Source: Alphaproteobacteria bacterium UBA6038 (lineage in GTDB: Bacteria; Pseudomonadota; Alphaproteobacteria; Micropepsales; Micropepsaceae). From it: a stretch of 6,258 nucleotides of DNA. The first letter of the stretch is position 1; the number at the start of each line of letters is the position of its first letter. The DNA is taken from the NCBI GenBank assembly GCA_002429315.1, contig DIZC01000031.1:1-6258 (forward strand). The letters are read 5' to 3'. Under the pieces are notes generated by a model. The model did no database searches, was not told the origin of the DNA, and worked only from the letters and a program-made list of their open reading frames with translations. Shown here in pieces: positions 1-6,258 of the stretch. A program made the position numbers and the translations under genes.

Positions 1-28
1 CTCATGCTCGCTTCGCTCGCATTCGGCA

Positions 29-50
29 CCTCCCCCGCAAGCGGGGGAGG
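29..50. repeat. Perfect 10-bp inverted repeat (REP-like palindrome or hairpin)
   Basis: Arms CCTCCCCCGC (29-38) and GCGGGGGAGG (41-50) are exact reverse complements separated by AA. In RNA the closing pairs would open to give a small loop. The element begins 20 bp beyond the stop codon of the leftward aldehyde dehydrogenase gene, so it could protect or end that transcript. On the minus strand it is followed by GTGCCGAATG and not by a T-run, so it is not a canonical Rho-independent terminator. C-run/G-run palindromes of this form recur between genes in many alphaproteobacteria, so a dispersed REP-like element is the likelier reading. Next to it, GCTCGC occurs twice with a 9-base period (6-11 and 15-20). 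Confidence 0.6.
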
Positions 51-69
51 ATAAACATCTGGTTCAGCT

Positions 70-1545
70 TTACCGCTTGATCTGCATGTCCATCATCTTC
101 TGGATCTTCTCGCCGTAAGGCGGGCGCATCATCGCGGTCACGTCCATCCTGGCCTGCTTGAACACCGCCTTGGCGTGGCTGAAGGTGCGGAAGCCGTCGA
201 TGCCGTGATAGGCGCCCATGCCCGAAGGCCCGATGCCGCCGAACGGCAGATCCTCCATCGACACGTGCATCACCACGTCGTTCAGGGTGACGCCGCCGGT
301 GGTGGTGCGCGAGACGACGCGCTTCTGCTCCTCGCCATCGCCGCCGAAATAATAGAGTCCCAGCGGCCGCGGGTGCTCATTGACGTAGCCGATCGCCTCT
401 TCCACGTGTTCGTAGGTTTTCACCGGCAGCAGCGGCCCGAAGATCTCGTCCTTCATGATCTGCATGTCGTCGGTGGGGTTGAGCACGACGGTCGGCGGAA
501 TCTTCCAGAACGGCTGCTGGCGGAAATCCTCTCTGGCCGGGTTGAGCTCGATCAGCTCCGCGCCCTTTGATTTCGCATCCTCCAGGTAACCCATCAGCCT
601 GTCGTAATGCCGCTGGTTGATCACCGAGGTGTAATCCGGATTGTCCTTCAACGTCGGATACATCGCCCGGACGGCGGAGTCGGCCGCCGCCACGAAGTCG
701 CGCGCTTTCGCCTGCGGCACGAACACATAATCGGGTGCCAGGCAGATCTGTCCCGCGTTCAGCGTCTTGCCGAACATCACCCGCTTGGCCGTCAAATCGA
801 GATCGGCGCTTTCGCCCACGATCACCGGCGACTTGCCGCCGAGCTCCAAGGTCAGCGGCACCAAATTCTCCGCCGCCGCGCGCATCACATGGTACGCGAT
901 TGAGGTGGCGCCGGTGAACAGCAGGTGATCGAACGGCAGCCTGCTGAACGCCGCACCCACCTCCGGGCCGCCGGTGAACACCGCCACTTCGGTCTCGTCG
1001 TACGCGGAGCGGAACATGCGCGCCATCAGTTCGGAGCTGCGCGGTGTGTATTCGCTGGGCTTGATCATCGCGCGATTGCCGGCGGCGAAAATGCCGGCGA
1101 GCGGCGCGAAGGTGAGATTGACGGGAAAATTCCACGGGCTGATCACGCCGACGACGCCCTTCGGCTGGTATTCGACATACGCCCTGGCGCCGAACAGGCC
1201 GAGCAGCGCCGGGCTCACGCTGCGCTTCTCGCGCTTCATCCAGCCTTTCAGATGCGCCTTGGCCTGTTTCAGCGGCCCGATGGAGCCGGCCACATCGGTC
1301 AGCAGCGTGGCGTGGACGGAGCGGTGCCCGAAATCCTCGCGCAGCGCTTCGGCGATCGCCTCCTTGTGCCCGACCAGCAGCGCAATCGCGCGGTCGAGCC
1401 ACTCGCTCCGCTTGGTGGCGCTCGGCGGGCCGTCCTTCAGATGCGCACGCCTTTGTGCGTCAAGGACCTCGCGCATGCGCCGCTCGGAGTCCGACTGTGC
1501 GGGCGCCATGTTCGACACAACAGGCCGCGCTTCGGCAACACTCAT
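70..1545 (-). CDS. Coniferyl aldehyde dehydrogenase-type (CalB-like) NAD(P)-dependent aldehyde dehydrogenase
   Basis: This cytoplasmic enzyme should oxidise an aldehyde to the carboxylate with NAD(P)+. The 491-residue product is a full-length ALDH. Visible are SPWNFP with the oxyanion Asn (N139), the cofactor lysine in IKPSE (K162), FTG of the Rossmann region (210-212), the general base in LELGGKSP (E234), the nucleophile in GQICLAPDY (C268), EIFGP (E367, F369) and PFGG (434-437). The 34-residue Glu-to-Cys spacing matches class 3 ALDHs. The early GPP segment, DFGHRS, and the CLAPDY context around the nucleophile are typical of the coniferyl aldehyde dehydrogenase subgroup (CalB converts coniferyl aldehyde to ferulate). 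The real substrate could be another aromatic or aliphatic aldehyde. I chose the ATG at 1545 because GGAGG lies 6 nt upstream. A GTG at 1620 would add 25 residues with no ALDH character. The gene is divergent from the PaaG-like gene. Confidence 0.93.
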   Translation of the reverse strand: MSVAEARPVVSNMAPAQSDSERRMREVLDAQRRAHLKDGPPSATKRSEWLDRAIALLVGHKEAIAEALREDFGHRSVHATLLTDVAGSIGPLKQAKAHLKGWMKREKRSVSPALLGLFGARAYVEYQPKGVVGVISPWNFPVNLTFAPLAGIFAAGNRAMIKPSEYTPRSSELMARMFRSAYDETEVAVFTGGPEVGAAFSRLPFDHLLFTGATSIAYHVMRAAAENLVPLTLELGGKSPVIVGESADLDLTAKRVMFGKTLNAGQICLAPDYVFVPQAKARDFVAAADSAVRAMYPTLKDNPDYTSVINQRHYDRLMGYLEDAKSKGAELIELNPAREDFRQQPFWKIPPTVVLNPTDDMQIMKDEIFGPLLPVKTYEHVEEAIGYVNEHPRPLGLYYFGGDGEEQKRVVSRTTTGGVTLNDVVMHVSMEDLPFGGIGPSGMGAYHGIDGFRTFSHAKAVFKQARMDVTAMMRPPYGEKIQKMMDMQIKR

Positions 1546-1551
1546 GGAAAG

Positions 1552-1556
1552 CCTCC
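1552..1556 (-). promoter_or_regulatory. Ribosome binding site of the aldehyde dehydrogenase gene
   Basis: On the minus strand the sequence reads GGAGG, a 6-nt spacer (CTTTCC), then ATG. This strong Shine-Dalgarno sequence decides the start at 1545 over the upstream in-frame GTG at 1620. Confidence 0.8.
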
Positions 1557-1689
1557 AATCCCCGCCCGCGTCGGGCTTTGCCAAAGTAGAGCAGCCGCCA
1601 CGCCAAGCAGCAATCCCCACCTGAGCGCGCAGACGGACGTGCCCGCCACGCGCGCCGCCTGACCTTTTCGGAACCTCGCTGCCCGCCTA

Positions 1690-1707
1690 AGCTGTTCCAC
1701 AACAGCT
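1690..1707. repeat. Perfect 7-bp inverted repeat upstream of the PaaG-like gene (possible operator or mRNA hairpin)
   Basis: AGCTGTT (1690-1696) and AACAGCT (1701-1707) are exact reverse complements around CCAC. The element ends 13 bp before the ATG at 1721 and 3 bp before the GGGG at 1711-1714 that may act as a weak Shine-Dalgarno sequence. As DNA it could be bound by a dimeric repressor of the TetR, MarR or GntR type. As RNA it would be a stem with a four-base loop next to the ribosome site. The sequence cannot tell which, and chance remains possible. Confidence 0.45.
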
Positions 1708-1720
1708 CTTGGGGCATGCC

Positions 1721-2518
1721 ATGCGCAAAGATTTCGAACGGGCCTACCTGACGGCGCACGACAACGTCGCCATCCTCACCATGAATCATCCGGAGGTGTT
1801 GAACGCCGCCTCGCCGACCATGGTGCGCGGCCTCTTTCAGGCGCTGCAGGAGATCGAGAAGCCGGACAGCGGCTTCCGCGCCCTGGTGATCACCGGCGAA
1901 GGGCGCGGCTTCTGCTCCGGCGCAAACCTTGCCGAGGTGGCGGAGCGGCGCGGCGAGCCCGCCGGTGTCGGCTCCGAACTCGATTCCTTCTACCACCCGT
2001 TCCTGCGCAAGCTGCGCGACCTGCGCATGCCGGTCGTCACCGCGGTCAACGGCGCGGCGGCCGGCATCGGCATGAGCATCGCGCTGATGGGCGACATCGT
2101 GTGCGCCGCCCGCTCGGCCTATTTCCTGCAGGCGTTCGCGCGCATCGGCCTGGTGCCCGATGGCGGCTCGACATGGCTGCTGCCGCGCCTCATCGGCTTT
2201 GCGCGGGCGCGCGAACTGTCGCTGCTGGCCGAGAAACTGCTGGCAGAGAAGGCGCTGGAGTGGGGCCTGATCAACCGGGTGTTCGACGACGCAGCGCTGA
2301 TGGAAGAATCGCTGAAACTCGCCACGCGGCTCGCCAATGGCCCGACCGTCTCGCTCGCAACGGTGCGCAAGCTCTACTGGCTGAGCGCCCACAATTCGTT
2401 CGACGCGCAGCTCGACTGCGAGCGTCAGGGCCAGGAGACCGCCGGGCGCAGCGAGGATTTCCGCGAAGGCTTGCGCGCCTTCCATGAGAAGCGGCACGCG
2501 GAATTTCAGGGAAAGTAG
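1721..2518 (+). CDS. Enoyl-CoA hydratase/isomerase family protein, PaaG-like isomerase
   Basis: This 265-residue crotonase-fold protein (ClpP/crotonase superfamily) acts on acyl-CoA thioesters in the cytoplasm. The oxyanion-hole segments are FCSGANL (64-70) and NGAAAGIGM (110-118). Aligned by eye to rat enoyl-CoA hydratase, the two catalytic glutamates are replaced by S119 and F139, so hydration is unlikely. The protein instead carries Asp in LVPDGGSTWLLPR (D147), the position of the catalytic Asp of PaaG, and the resemblance to E. coli PaaG continues through WGLI and the C-terminal AGRSEDFREG and EFQGK. PaaG converts ring-1,2-epoxyphenylacetyl-CoA to oxepin-CoA and also moves enoyl-CoA double bonds. 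No other paa genes are here, so a fatty-acid or other aromatic-CoA isomerase role is equally possible. I chose the ATG at 1721, with weak GGGG 6 nt upstream. An in-frame TTG at 1709 would add four residues. Confidence 0.9.
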   Translation: MRKDFERAYLTAHDNVAILTMNHPEVLNAASPTMVRGLFQALQEIEKPDSGFRALVITGEGRGFCSGANLAEVAERRGEPAGVGSELDSFYHPFLRKLRDLRMPVVTAVNGAAAGIGMSIALMGDIVCAARSAYFLQAFARIGLVPDGGSTWLLPRLIGFARARELSLLAEKLLAEKALEWGLINRVFDDAALMEESLKLATRLANGPTVSLATVRKLYWLSAHNSFDAQLDCERQGQETAGRSEDFREGLRAFHEKRHAEFQGK

Positions 2519-2640
2519 TTGCGGATTCAAACCCGCGGCGGCGTCCCCATACTGTCGCATGATGTTCCGTGGCAGCCGCGCTGCAGGAAAAGGGGGCCGC
2601 TCGCGCTTGCGTGACTTGCGCCGCAGCCCGGGGAGGCCCT

Positions 2641-2682
2641 ATGCAACCGCAGAACCGGCTGGCGGCATTCTCGCCTTCTTGA
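2641..2682 (+). CDS. Possible 13-codon upstream ORF (leader peptide candidate)
   Basis: An ATG at 2641 preceded by GGGAGG (2631-2636) with a 4-nt spacer opens a frame encoding MQPQNRLAAFSPS, closed by TGA at 2680-2682. The stop lies 22 bp before the peptidase ATG, close enough for translational coupling or leader-type control. The peptide has no run of one amino acid that would suggest classical attenuation. The only support is the Shine-Dalgarno sequence and the position. In GC-rich DNA such a match may be chance. Confidence 0.2.
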   Translation: MQPQNRLAAFSPS

Positions 2683-2693
2683 TCCTTCTTGGC

Positions 2694-2697
2694 GGAG
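2694..2697 (+). promoter_or_regulatory. Ribosome binding site of the first M13 peptidase
   Basis: GGAG followed by a 7-nt spacer precedes the ATG at 2705. It supports that start, which also gives a complete signal peptide. Confidence 0.7.
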
Positions 2698-2704
2698 ACA
2701 TTTC

Positions 2705-4753
2705 ATGAAAAGCGCCCTCTTGCTCGCGGCGGCGAGCGCAATCGCAGTGACGGCAGCGCTCGCCTCCCCCACCGGCAAGACGATGTACGGAACCTGGGGC
2801 GTCGATCTGAGCGCGACCGACAATAGCGTCAGGCCGGGCAACGACTTCTTCATGCACGTGAACGGAACCTGGTACAAAACTGCGGTCATTCCTCCCGATC
2901 GGTCCAGCACCGGCTCGTTCCAGGATCTGCGCATCCTGAGCGAGAAACGCATGCAGGAAATCGCCGCCTCGCTGGACGCCAAGCCGCCCAAACAGCTCAC
3001 CGCGGAAGAACGCAAGCTGCGGGACTTGTACGATGCATTCATGGATCAGAAGCAGATCGATGCGCGGGGACTCTCTCCGGCCAGGAAGGATCTGGACTAC
3101 ATCGCCAGCCTCAAGACGCTGGACGATGTGGGAACTGCCATGGGCTCGCCCATGCTGCAGCTGGATGGGCCGTTTGGCGGCGGCGTTGCCTTCAACCCCA
3201 AGGACACCAATCAGTACATCCTGACCCTAGGGCAAAGTGGCTTGGGGATGCCGGATCGCGACTACTACCTCAAGGACGATGCAGCGCTCCAGAAGACGCG
3301 CGATGCTTATAAGAAACATCTGACCACTATCTTCACAATGGCCGGTCTGAGCGACCCGGCGCGCCGGGCGCAGGGGGTCTATGATCTCGAATACCGGATC
3401 GCGCAGGTCTCCTGGCCAAACGAAGATCGCCGCGACGTGGACAAGGTTTTCAATCCGATGACGGTTTCGGAGTTGAAGGCGTTCGCGCCGCAATTCCCCT
3501 GGGATTCCTATCTGAAATCCGCCGGCGTGTCCCGCAACGGCCCCAAAGGCGAGCGCACGCTGATCGTTGCGGAGAAATCGGCCTTCCCAAAGCTGGCGCA
3601 AATCTTTGCGGAGGCGCCGGTCGAGACGTGGCGCGACTACCTGACCGCGCATTACCTGCATGCGTATGCCGCTTATTTGCCGAAGGCGTTCGATGACGAG
3701 AATTTTGCATTCTATGGAACGGTGCTGCAGGGCAACGATCGGCAGCTCCCCCGGTCCACGCGCGCTGCGCACTTGCTGGACGACGACATCGGTGAGGCGC
3801 TCGGCAAGATCTATGTGGCGAAGTACTTTCCGCCCGAGGCGAAGGCCAAGGCCGTGGAGCTGGTGAGCAATCTGCTCAAGGCGTACGACGCCGATATCCG
3901 CACCTTGTCCTGGATGACGTCTGCCACGCGGGAAAAGGCGCTCTACAAGCTGCACCGTTTCGGGGTGAAGATCGGCTATCCCGATCGTTGGCGCGACTAC
4001 TCGGCGCTCGTCATCAGGCGCGACGACCTCCTGGGCGACGTGCAGCGTGCTGCCGAATTCGAATGGAACCGCCAGCTCACGCGCATCGACCAGCCGGTCG
4101 ACAAGACCGAATGGGGCATGACGCCGCCGACGGTAAACGCCTATGACAATCCGTTCTTCAACGAGATTGTCTTCCCTGCCGCGATCCTGCAGCCGCCGTT
4201 CTTCGATCCGAACGCCGACGATGCGGTGAACTATGGCGGCATCGGCGCGGTGATCGGGCACGAGATCAGCCACGGCTTCGACGACCAGGGCGCGAAATTC
4301 GACGCGCAGGGCAATGTGGCCAACTGGTGGTCGGATGCCGACAAGAAGACCTTCGAGGCGAAGACCAAAGCGCTCGGCGAGCAATACAGCTCCTACGAGC
4401 CGCTACCCGGACTGCACATCAACGGCGCCTTCACCATGGGCGAGAACGTGGCCGACAACGCAGGCGTCGCAATCGCCTTGAAGGCCTATCACATTTCGCT
4501 CGGCGGCAAGGAAGCGCCCGTGGTTGACGGCCTCACGGGAGATCAGCGCTTCTATCTTTCCTATGGGCAGATCTGGCGTTCGAAGATGCGCGAAGGGGCG
4601 CTGCGTCAGCAACTGCTTTCCAATGAGCACAGCCCGGCCATGTTCCGGCCCATCGGCGCGACCCGCAACCAGGACGAATGGTATGCCGCGTTCGATGTGA
4701 AGCCCGGCGACAAATACTACCTGCCGCCGGATCAGCGCGTGCATCTCTGGTAG
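2705..4753 (+). CDS. Secreted M13 family zinc metallopeptidase (neprilysin/PepO-like), first tandem copy
   Basis: This 682-residue zinc endopeptidase should cleave oligopeptides outside the cytoplasm. A Sec signal peptide spans residues 1-20 (MKS, hydrophobic Ala/Leu core, ALA before S21). The M13 N-terminal domain follows, starting near SVRPGNDFF (about 41) and running to about 420. The C-terminal catalytic domain has NAY (478-480), HEISH with zinc ligands H519 and H523 and base E520, GENVAD with third ligand E580 and D584, and H642 and R648, equivalent to neprilysin H711 and R717. The NAY-to-HExxH (41) and H-to-R (6) spacings equal those of neprilysin. The protein ends in the usual Trp. Length is normal for bacterial M13 enzymes, and all catalytic residues are present. 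Oddities are Asp481 where the motif normally has a second aromatic (NAYD, not NAYY) and no cysteine. It is followed after 18 bp by a paralogue, probably in one operon. Confidence 0.96.
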   Translation: MKSALLLAAASAIAVTAALASPTGKTMYGTWGVDLSATDNSVRPGNDFFMHVNGTWYKTAVIPPDRSSTGSFQDLRILSEKRMQEIAASLDAKPPKQLTAEERKLRDLYDAFMDQKQIDARGLSPARKDLDYIASLKTLDDVGTAMGSPMLQLDGPFGGGVAFNPKDTNQYILTLGQSGLGMPDRDYYLKDDAALQKTRDAYKKHLTTIFTMAGLSDPARRAQGVYDLEYRIAQVSWPNEDRRDVDKVFNPMTVSELKAFAPQFPWDSYLKSAGVSRNGPKGERTLIVAEKSAFPKLAQIFAEAPVETWRDYLTAHYLHAYAAYLPKAFDDENFAFYGTVLQGNDRQLPRSTRAAHLLDDDIGEALGKIYVAKYFPPEAKAKAVELVSNLLKAYDADIRTLSWMTSATREKALYKLHRFGVKIGYPDRWRDYSALVIRRDDLLGDVQRAAEFEWNRQLTRIDQPVDKTEWGMTPPTVNAYDNPFFNEIVFPAAILQPPFFDPNADDAVNYGGIGAVIGHEISHGFDDQGAKFDAQGNVANWWSDADKKTFEAKTKALGEQYSSYEPLPGLHINGAFTMGENVADNAGVAIALKAYHISLGGKEAPVVDGLTGDQRFYLSYGQIWRSKMREGALRQQLLSNEHSPAMFRPIGATRNQDEWYAAFDVKPGDKYYLPPDQRVHLW

Positions 4754-4760
4754 GAACAAC

Positions 4761-4770
4761 GGGGTCGGAG
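4761..4770 (+). promoter_or_regulatory. Ribosome binding site of the second M13 peptidase
   Basis: The 18-bp gap between the two peptidase genes contains GGGG (4761-4764, 7 nt before the ATG) and GGAG (4767-4770, only 1 nt before it). The GGAG is unusually close, so the GGGG or the combined purine stretch probably does the pairing. There is no room for a terminator, which supports co-transcription. Confidence 0.5.
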
Positions 4771-4771
4771 C

Positions 4772-6258
4772 ATGAAGGCAGTCGCTTATGGTTTCGCCGC
4801 GCTTGCGGTCATCTCATCGGCCTTCGCCGCCGATCAGCTACCGCAGCATCCGCAATTCGGCAGCTGGGGCGTCGACCTCACCAGCATGGACAAGTCGGTC
4901 CGGCCTGGGGATGACTTCTATCTCTACGTCAACGGCAGCTGGCAGAAGACCGCGGTGATCCCGCCGGATCGGCCCAGCACCGGCTCCTTCCAGGATCTGC
5001 AGATCCTCAGCGAAAAGCGGATGCGGGAGATCGTCGCCGGATTGGAGGCGCGCAAGCGCGCGAACCTGAACGCCGAGGAACGCAAGATCCGCGATCTGTA
5101 CGACGCTTTCGTGGACCAGAAGCAGATCGATGCCGCCGGGCTTGCGCCGGCCAAGAAGGACCTCGATTCCTTCGCCGCGCTGAACAGCTACGAGGACGTG
5201 GCGCGCGCGATGGGCGATCAGAGCCGCGGCACCGACAGCCTGTTTGGCGACCGCGTCATCCCCAGCCCGAAAAACTCCAACGTCTATGTGATGACGGTGA
5301 CGCAGGACGGGCTCGGAATGCCGGATCGCGACTATTACCTGCGCGACGACAAGGAGCTCGCCGCCACGCGCGATGCCTACAAGAAGCACCTCGCCACCAT
5401 GCTCCATTTGATCGGCCCCGAAAATCCCGAAGCGCGCGCCGGGGCCGTCTACAAGCTCGAAAACGACATCGCCACGGCGCATTGGCCGGCCGCCGACCGC
5501 CGCGACGCCGACAAGACCTACAATCCGACGACCGTCTCGGCGCTGGAGAAATTTGCGCCGCAATTCCCCTGGCGCGCCTTTTTCGCGGCCGAAGGACTGT
5601 CGCTGTCCGGGCCGCAGGGCGAGCGCACGATCGTCATTCGCGAGAACACGGCTTTTCCCGCCATGGCCAAGGTCTTTCGCGACACGCCGCTGCCGGTGTG
5701 GCGCGACTGGATGACGCTGCACTACCTGCACAACATGGCGCCGTTTCTTCCCTCCGCCATCGACACCGCCGACTTCGATTTCTACGGCCGGGTGCTGAGC
5801 GGGCAGGCACAGCAACTCGACCGCGCCATCCGGGCCGTCCGTTTGATCGATGCTCGGCTCGGCCATCCCCTCGGCAAGCTCTATGTCGCCAAATATTTCC
5901 CGCCCGAATCCAAGGCCAAAGCCGAGGCGCTCGTTACCAACCTGCTGAAGGCCTACGACGCCGACATCCGCACCATCGGCTGGATGACCGAGGCAACCAG
6001 GCAGAAGGCGCTGGAAAAGCTGCACGCGTTCCGGCCGCATATCGGCTATCCCGACAAGTGGCGCGACTATTCCGGCCTCCGCATCGACCGCAACGACCTG
6101 GTCGGCGACATCGAGCGCAGCGACGTATTCGAGTGGCGCTACCGGCTCGATCGCATCGATCGGCCGGTCGATCGCAACGAATGGAACATGACACCGCCGA
6201 CCATCAATGCGTATTACACCCAATCGCTCAACTCGATCTTCTTTCCCGCCGCCATCCT
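4772..6258 (+). CDS. Secreted M13 family zinc metallopeptidase, second tandem copy (3' end outside the window)
   Basis: An open frame of 495 codons runs from the ATG at 4772 to the window edge with no stop. The product begins with a Sec signal peptide (MKAVAYGF, hydrophobic core, AFA before A20-D21), then SWGVDL, SVRPGDDFY, VNGSW and IPPDRPSTGSFQDL as in the first copy. By hand count, 44 of 58 residues match the first copy from GTWGVD/GSWGVD through KRM-x-EI. The match stays collinear, with the substrate-binding motif at N479 against N478 in copy 1. Here the motif is the family-typical NAYY (479-482), but the next residues are TQSLN instead of NPFFN. The HExxH helix should begin about 70 bp beyond the window, so catalytic competence cannot be judged. 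No cysteine is encoded in the visible part. It likely shares an operon with the first copy. Confidence 0.92.
   Translation, partial: MKAVAYGFAALAVISSAFAADQLPQHPQFGSWGVDLTSMDKSVRPGDDFYLYVNGSWQKTAVIPPDRPSTGSFQDLQILSEKRMREIVAGLEARKRANLNAEERKIRDLYDAFVDQKQIDAAGLAPAKKDLDSFAALNSYEDVARAMGDQSRGTDSLFGDRVIPSPKNSNVYVMTVTQDGLGMPDRDYYLRDDKELAATRDAYKKHLATMLHLIGPENPEARAGAVYKLENDIATAHWPAADRRDADKTYNPTTVSALEKFAPQFPWRAFFAAEGLSLSGPQGERTIVIRENTAFPAMAKVFRDTPLPVWRDWMTLHYLHNMAPFLPSAIDTADFDFYGRVLSGQAQQLDRAIRAVRLIDARLGHPLGKLYVAKYFPPESKAKAEALVTNLLKAYDADIRTIGWMTEATRQKALEKLHAFRPHIGYPDKWRDYSGLRIDRNDLVGDIERSDVFEWRYRLDRIDRPVDRNEWNMTPPTINAYYTQSLNSIFFPAAI

Larger units (their letters stand above)
1546..1720. promoter_or_regulatory. 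Divergent intergenic region, expected to carry promoters for both flanking genes
   Basis: These 175 bp separate the starts of two divergently transcribed genes, so both promoters should lie here. I cannot place them firmly. For the leftward gene, a weak pair is TTGCTG (complement of 1608-1613) and TACTTT (complement of 1583-1588) with a 19-bp spacer. For the rightward gene no convincing -10 element is visible. The clearest structure is the inverted repeat at 1690-1707. No regulator gene is present in the window. Confidence 0.4.
2519..2704 (+). promoter_or_regulatory. Leader region upstream of the M13 peptidase genes
   Basis: This 186-bp gap between two co-directional genes likely holds the promoter of the peptidase pair. 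A weak candidate is TTCAAA (2526-2531), a 16-bp spacer, then CATACT (2548-2553), each matching four of six consensus bases. I see no terminator hairpin with a T-run after the PaaG-like gene, so read-through is possible. The possible 13-codon ORF and the peptidase ribosome site lie in the right half. Confidence 0.3.

Noticed and set aside
1546..1620. N-terminal extension of the aldehyde dehydrogenase from a GTG at 1620
   Set aside because: The strong GGAGG ahead of the ATG at 1545 and the lack of ALDH-like sequence in the extra 25 residues argue against it.
925..1662. Plus-strand open frame (245 codons) opposite the aldehyde dehydrogenase
   Set aside because: It is rich in Arg, Ala and His with no domain character, and lies antisense to conserved ALDH motifs.
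1659..1693. CTGACC and TAAGCT as -35/-10 elements for the PaaG-like gene
   Set aside because: The spacer is 23 bp and the -10 matches only three of six bases, so this is not a supportable promoter.
1460..2560. Minus-strand open frame (366 codons) across the PaaG-like gene and the divergent intergenic region
   Set aside because: It overlaps the 5' end of the aldehyde dehydrogenase in another frame and the whole crotonase gene in antisense. The crotonase reading is far better supported.
3227..4384. Long minus-strand open frame (385 codons) inside the first M13 gene
   Set aside because: It is antisense to the conserved M13 region including the HEISH motif and resembles no family. It is a compositional shadow.
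6148..6174. Three CGATCG hexamers within 27 bp, resembling an iteron or methylation-site cluster
   Set aside because: They fall in frame in Asp-Arg codons (RLDRIDRPVDR) of the second M13 gene, aligned with QLTRIDQPVDK in the first copy, so coding explains them.
4838..6223. Long minus-strand open frame (461 codons) opposite the second M13 gene
   Set aside because: It lies entirely antisense to a clear M13 coding frame and its translation has no recognisable motif. GC-rich third positions commonly leave such antisense frames open.

Overview
The window looks like ordinary chromosomal DNA from a GC-rich, Gram-negative bacterium, most likely an alphaproteobacterium. This rests on strong G/C preference at third codon positions, GGAG-type ribosome binding sites, two secreted M13 peptidases with short signal peptides, and a C/G-rich palindrome at the left edge of the kind scattered through alphaproteobacterial genomes. 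The taxonomic call is an inference from style, not from a marker gene. I see no tRNA, rRNA, insertion sequence, CRISPR array or phage gene.

Layout from left to right. Bases 1-69 are non-coding and hold a perfect 10-bp inverted repeat just past the end of the first gene. Bases 70-1545 (minus strand) encode a coniferyl-aldehyde-dehydrogenase-type enzyme of the ALDH superfamily. Bases 1546-1720 are a divergent intergenic region with a perfect 7-bp inverted repeat close to the start of the rightward gene. Bases 1721-2518 (plus) encode a crotonase-fold protein that resembles the isomerase PaaG rather than a classical enoyl-CoA hydratase. Bases 2519-2704 are a leader region containing a possible 13-codon ORF with its own Shine-Dalgarno sequence. 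Bases 2705-4753 (plus) encode a complete secreted M13 (neprilysin/PepO-like) zinc metallopeptidase. After an 18-bp gap, a second, paralogous M13 peptidase starts at 4772 and runs off the right edge before its HExxH zinc motif.

The aldehyde dehydrogenase and the PaaG-like isomerase are divergently transcribed from one intergenic region. They could both serve breakdown of aromatic or CoA-linked compounds, but nothing in the window proves a shared pathway. The two M13 genes look like an operon born of tandem duplication. Both products should be exported and act on peptides in the periplasm or outside the cell.

I did not find a convincing undescribed system. The best leads are the divergence of the two tandem M13 copies at their substrate-binding NAYY motif, the isomerase-type active site of the crotonase gene, and the inverted repeat upstream of that gene.
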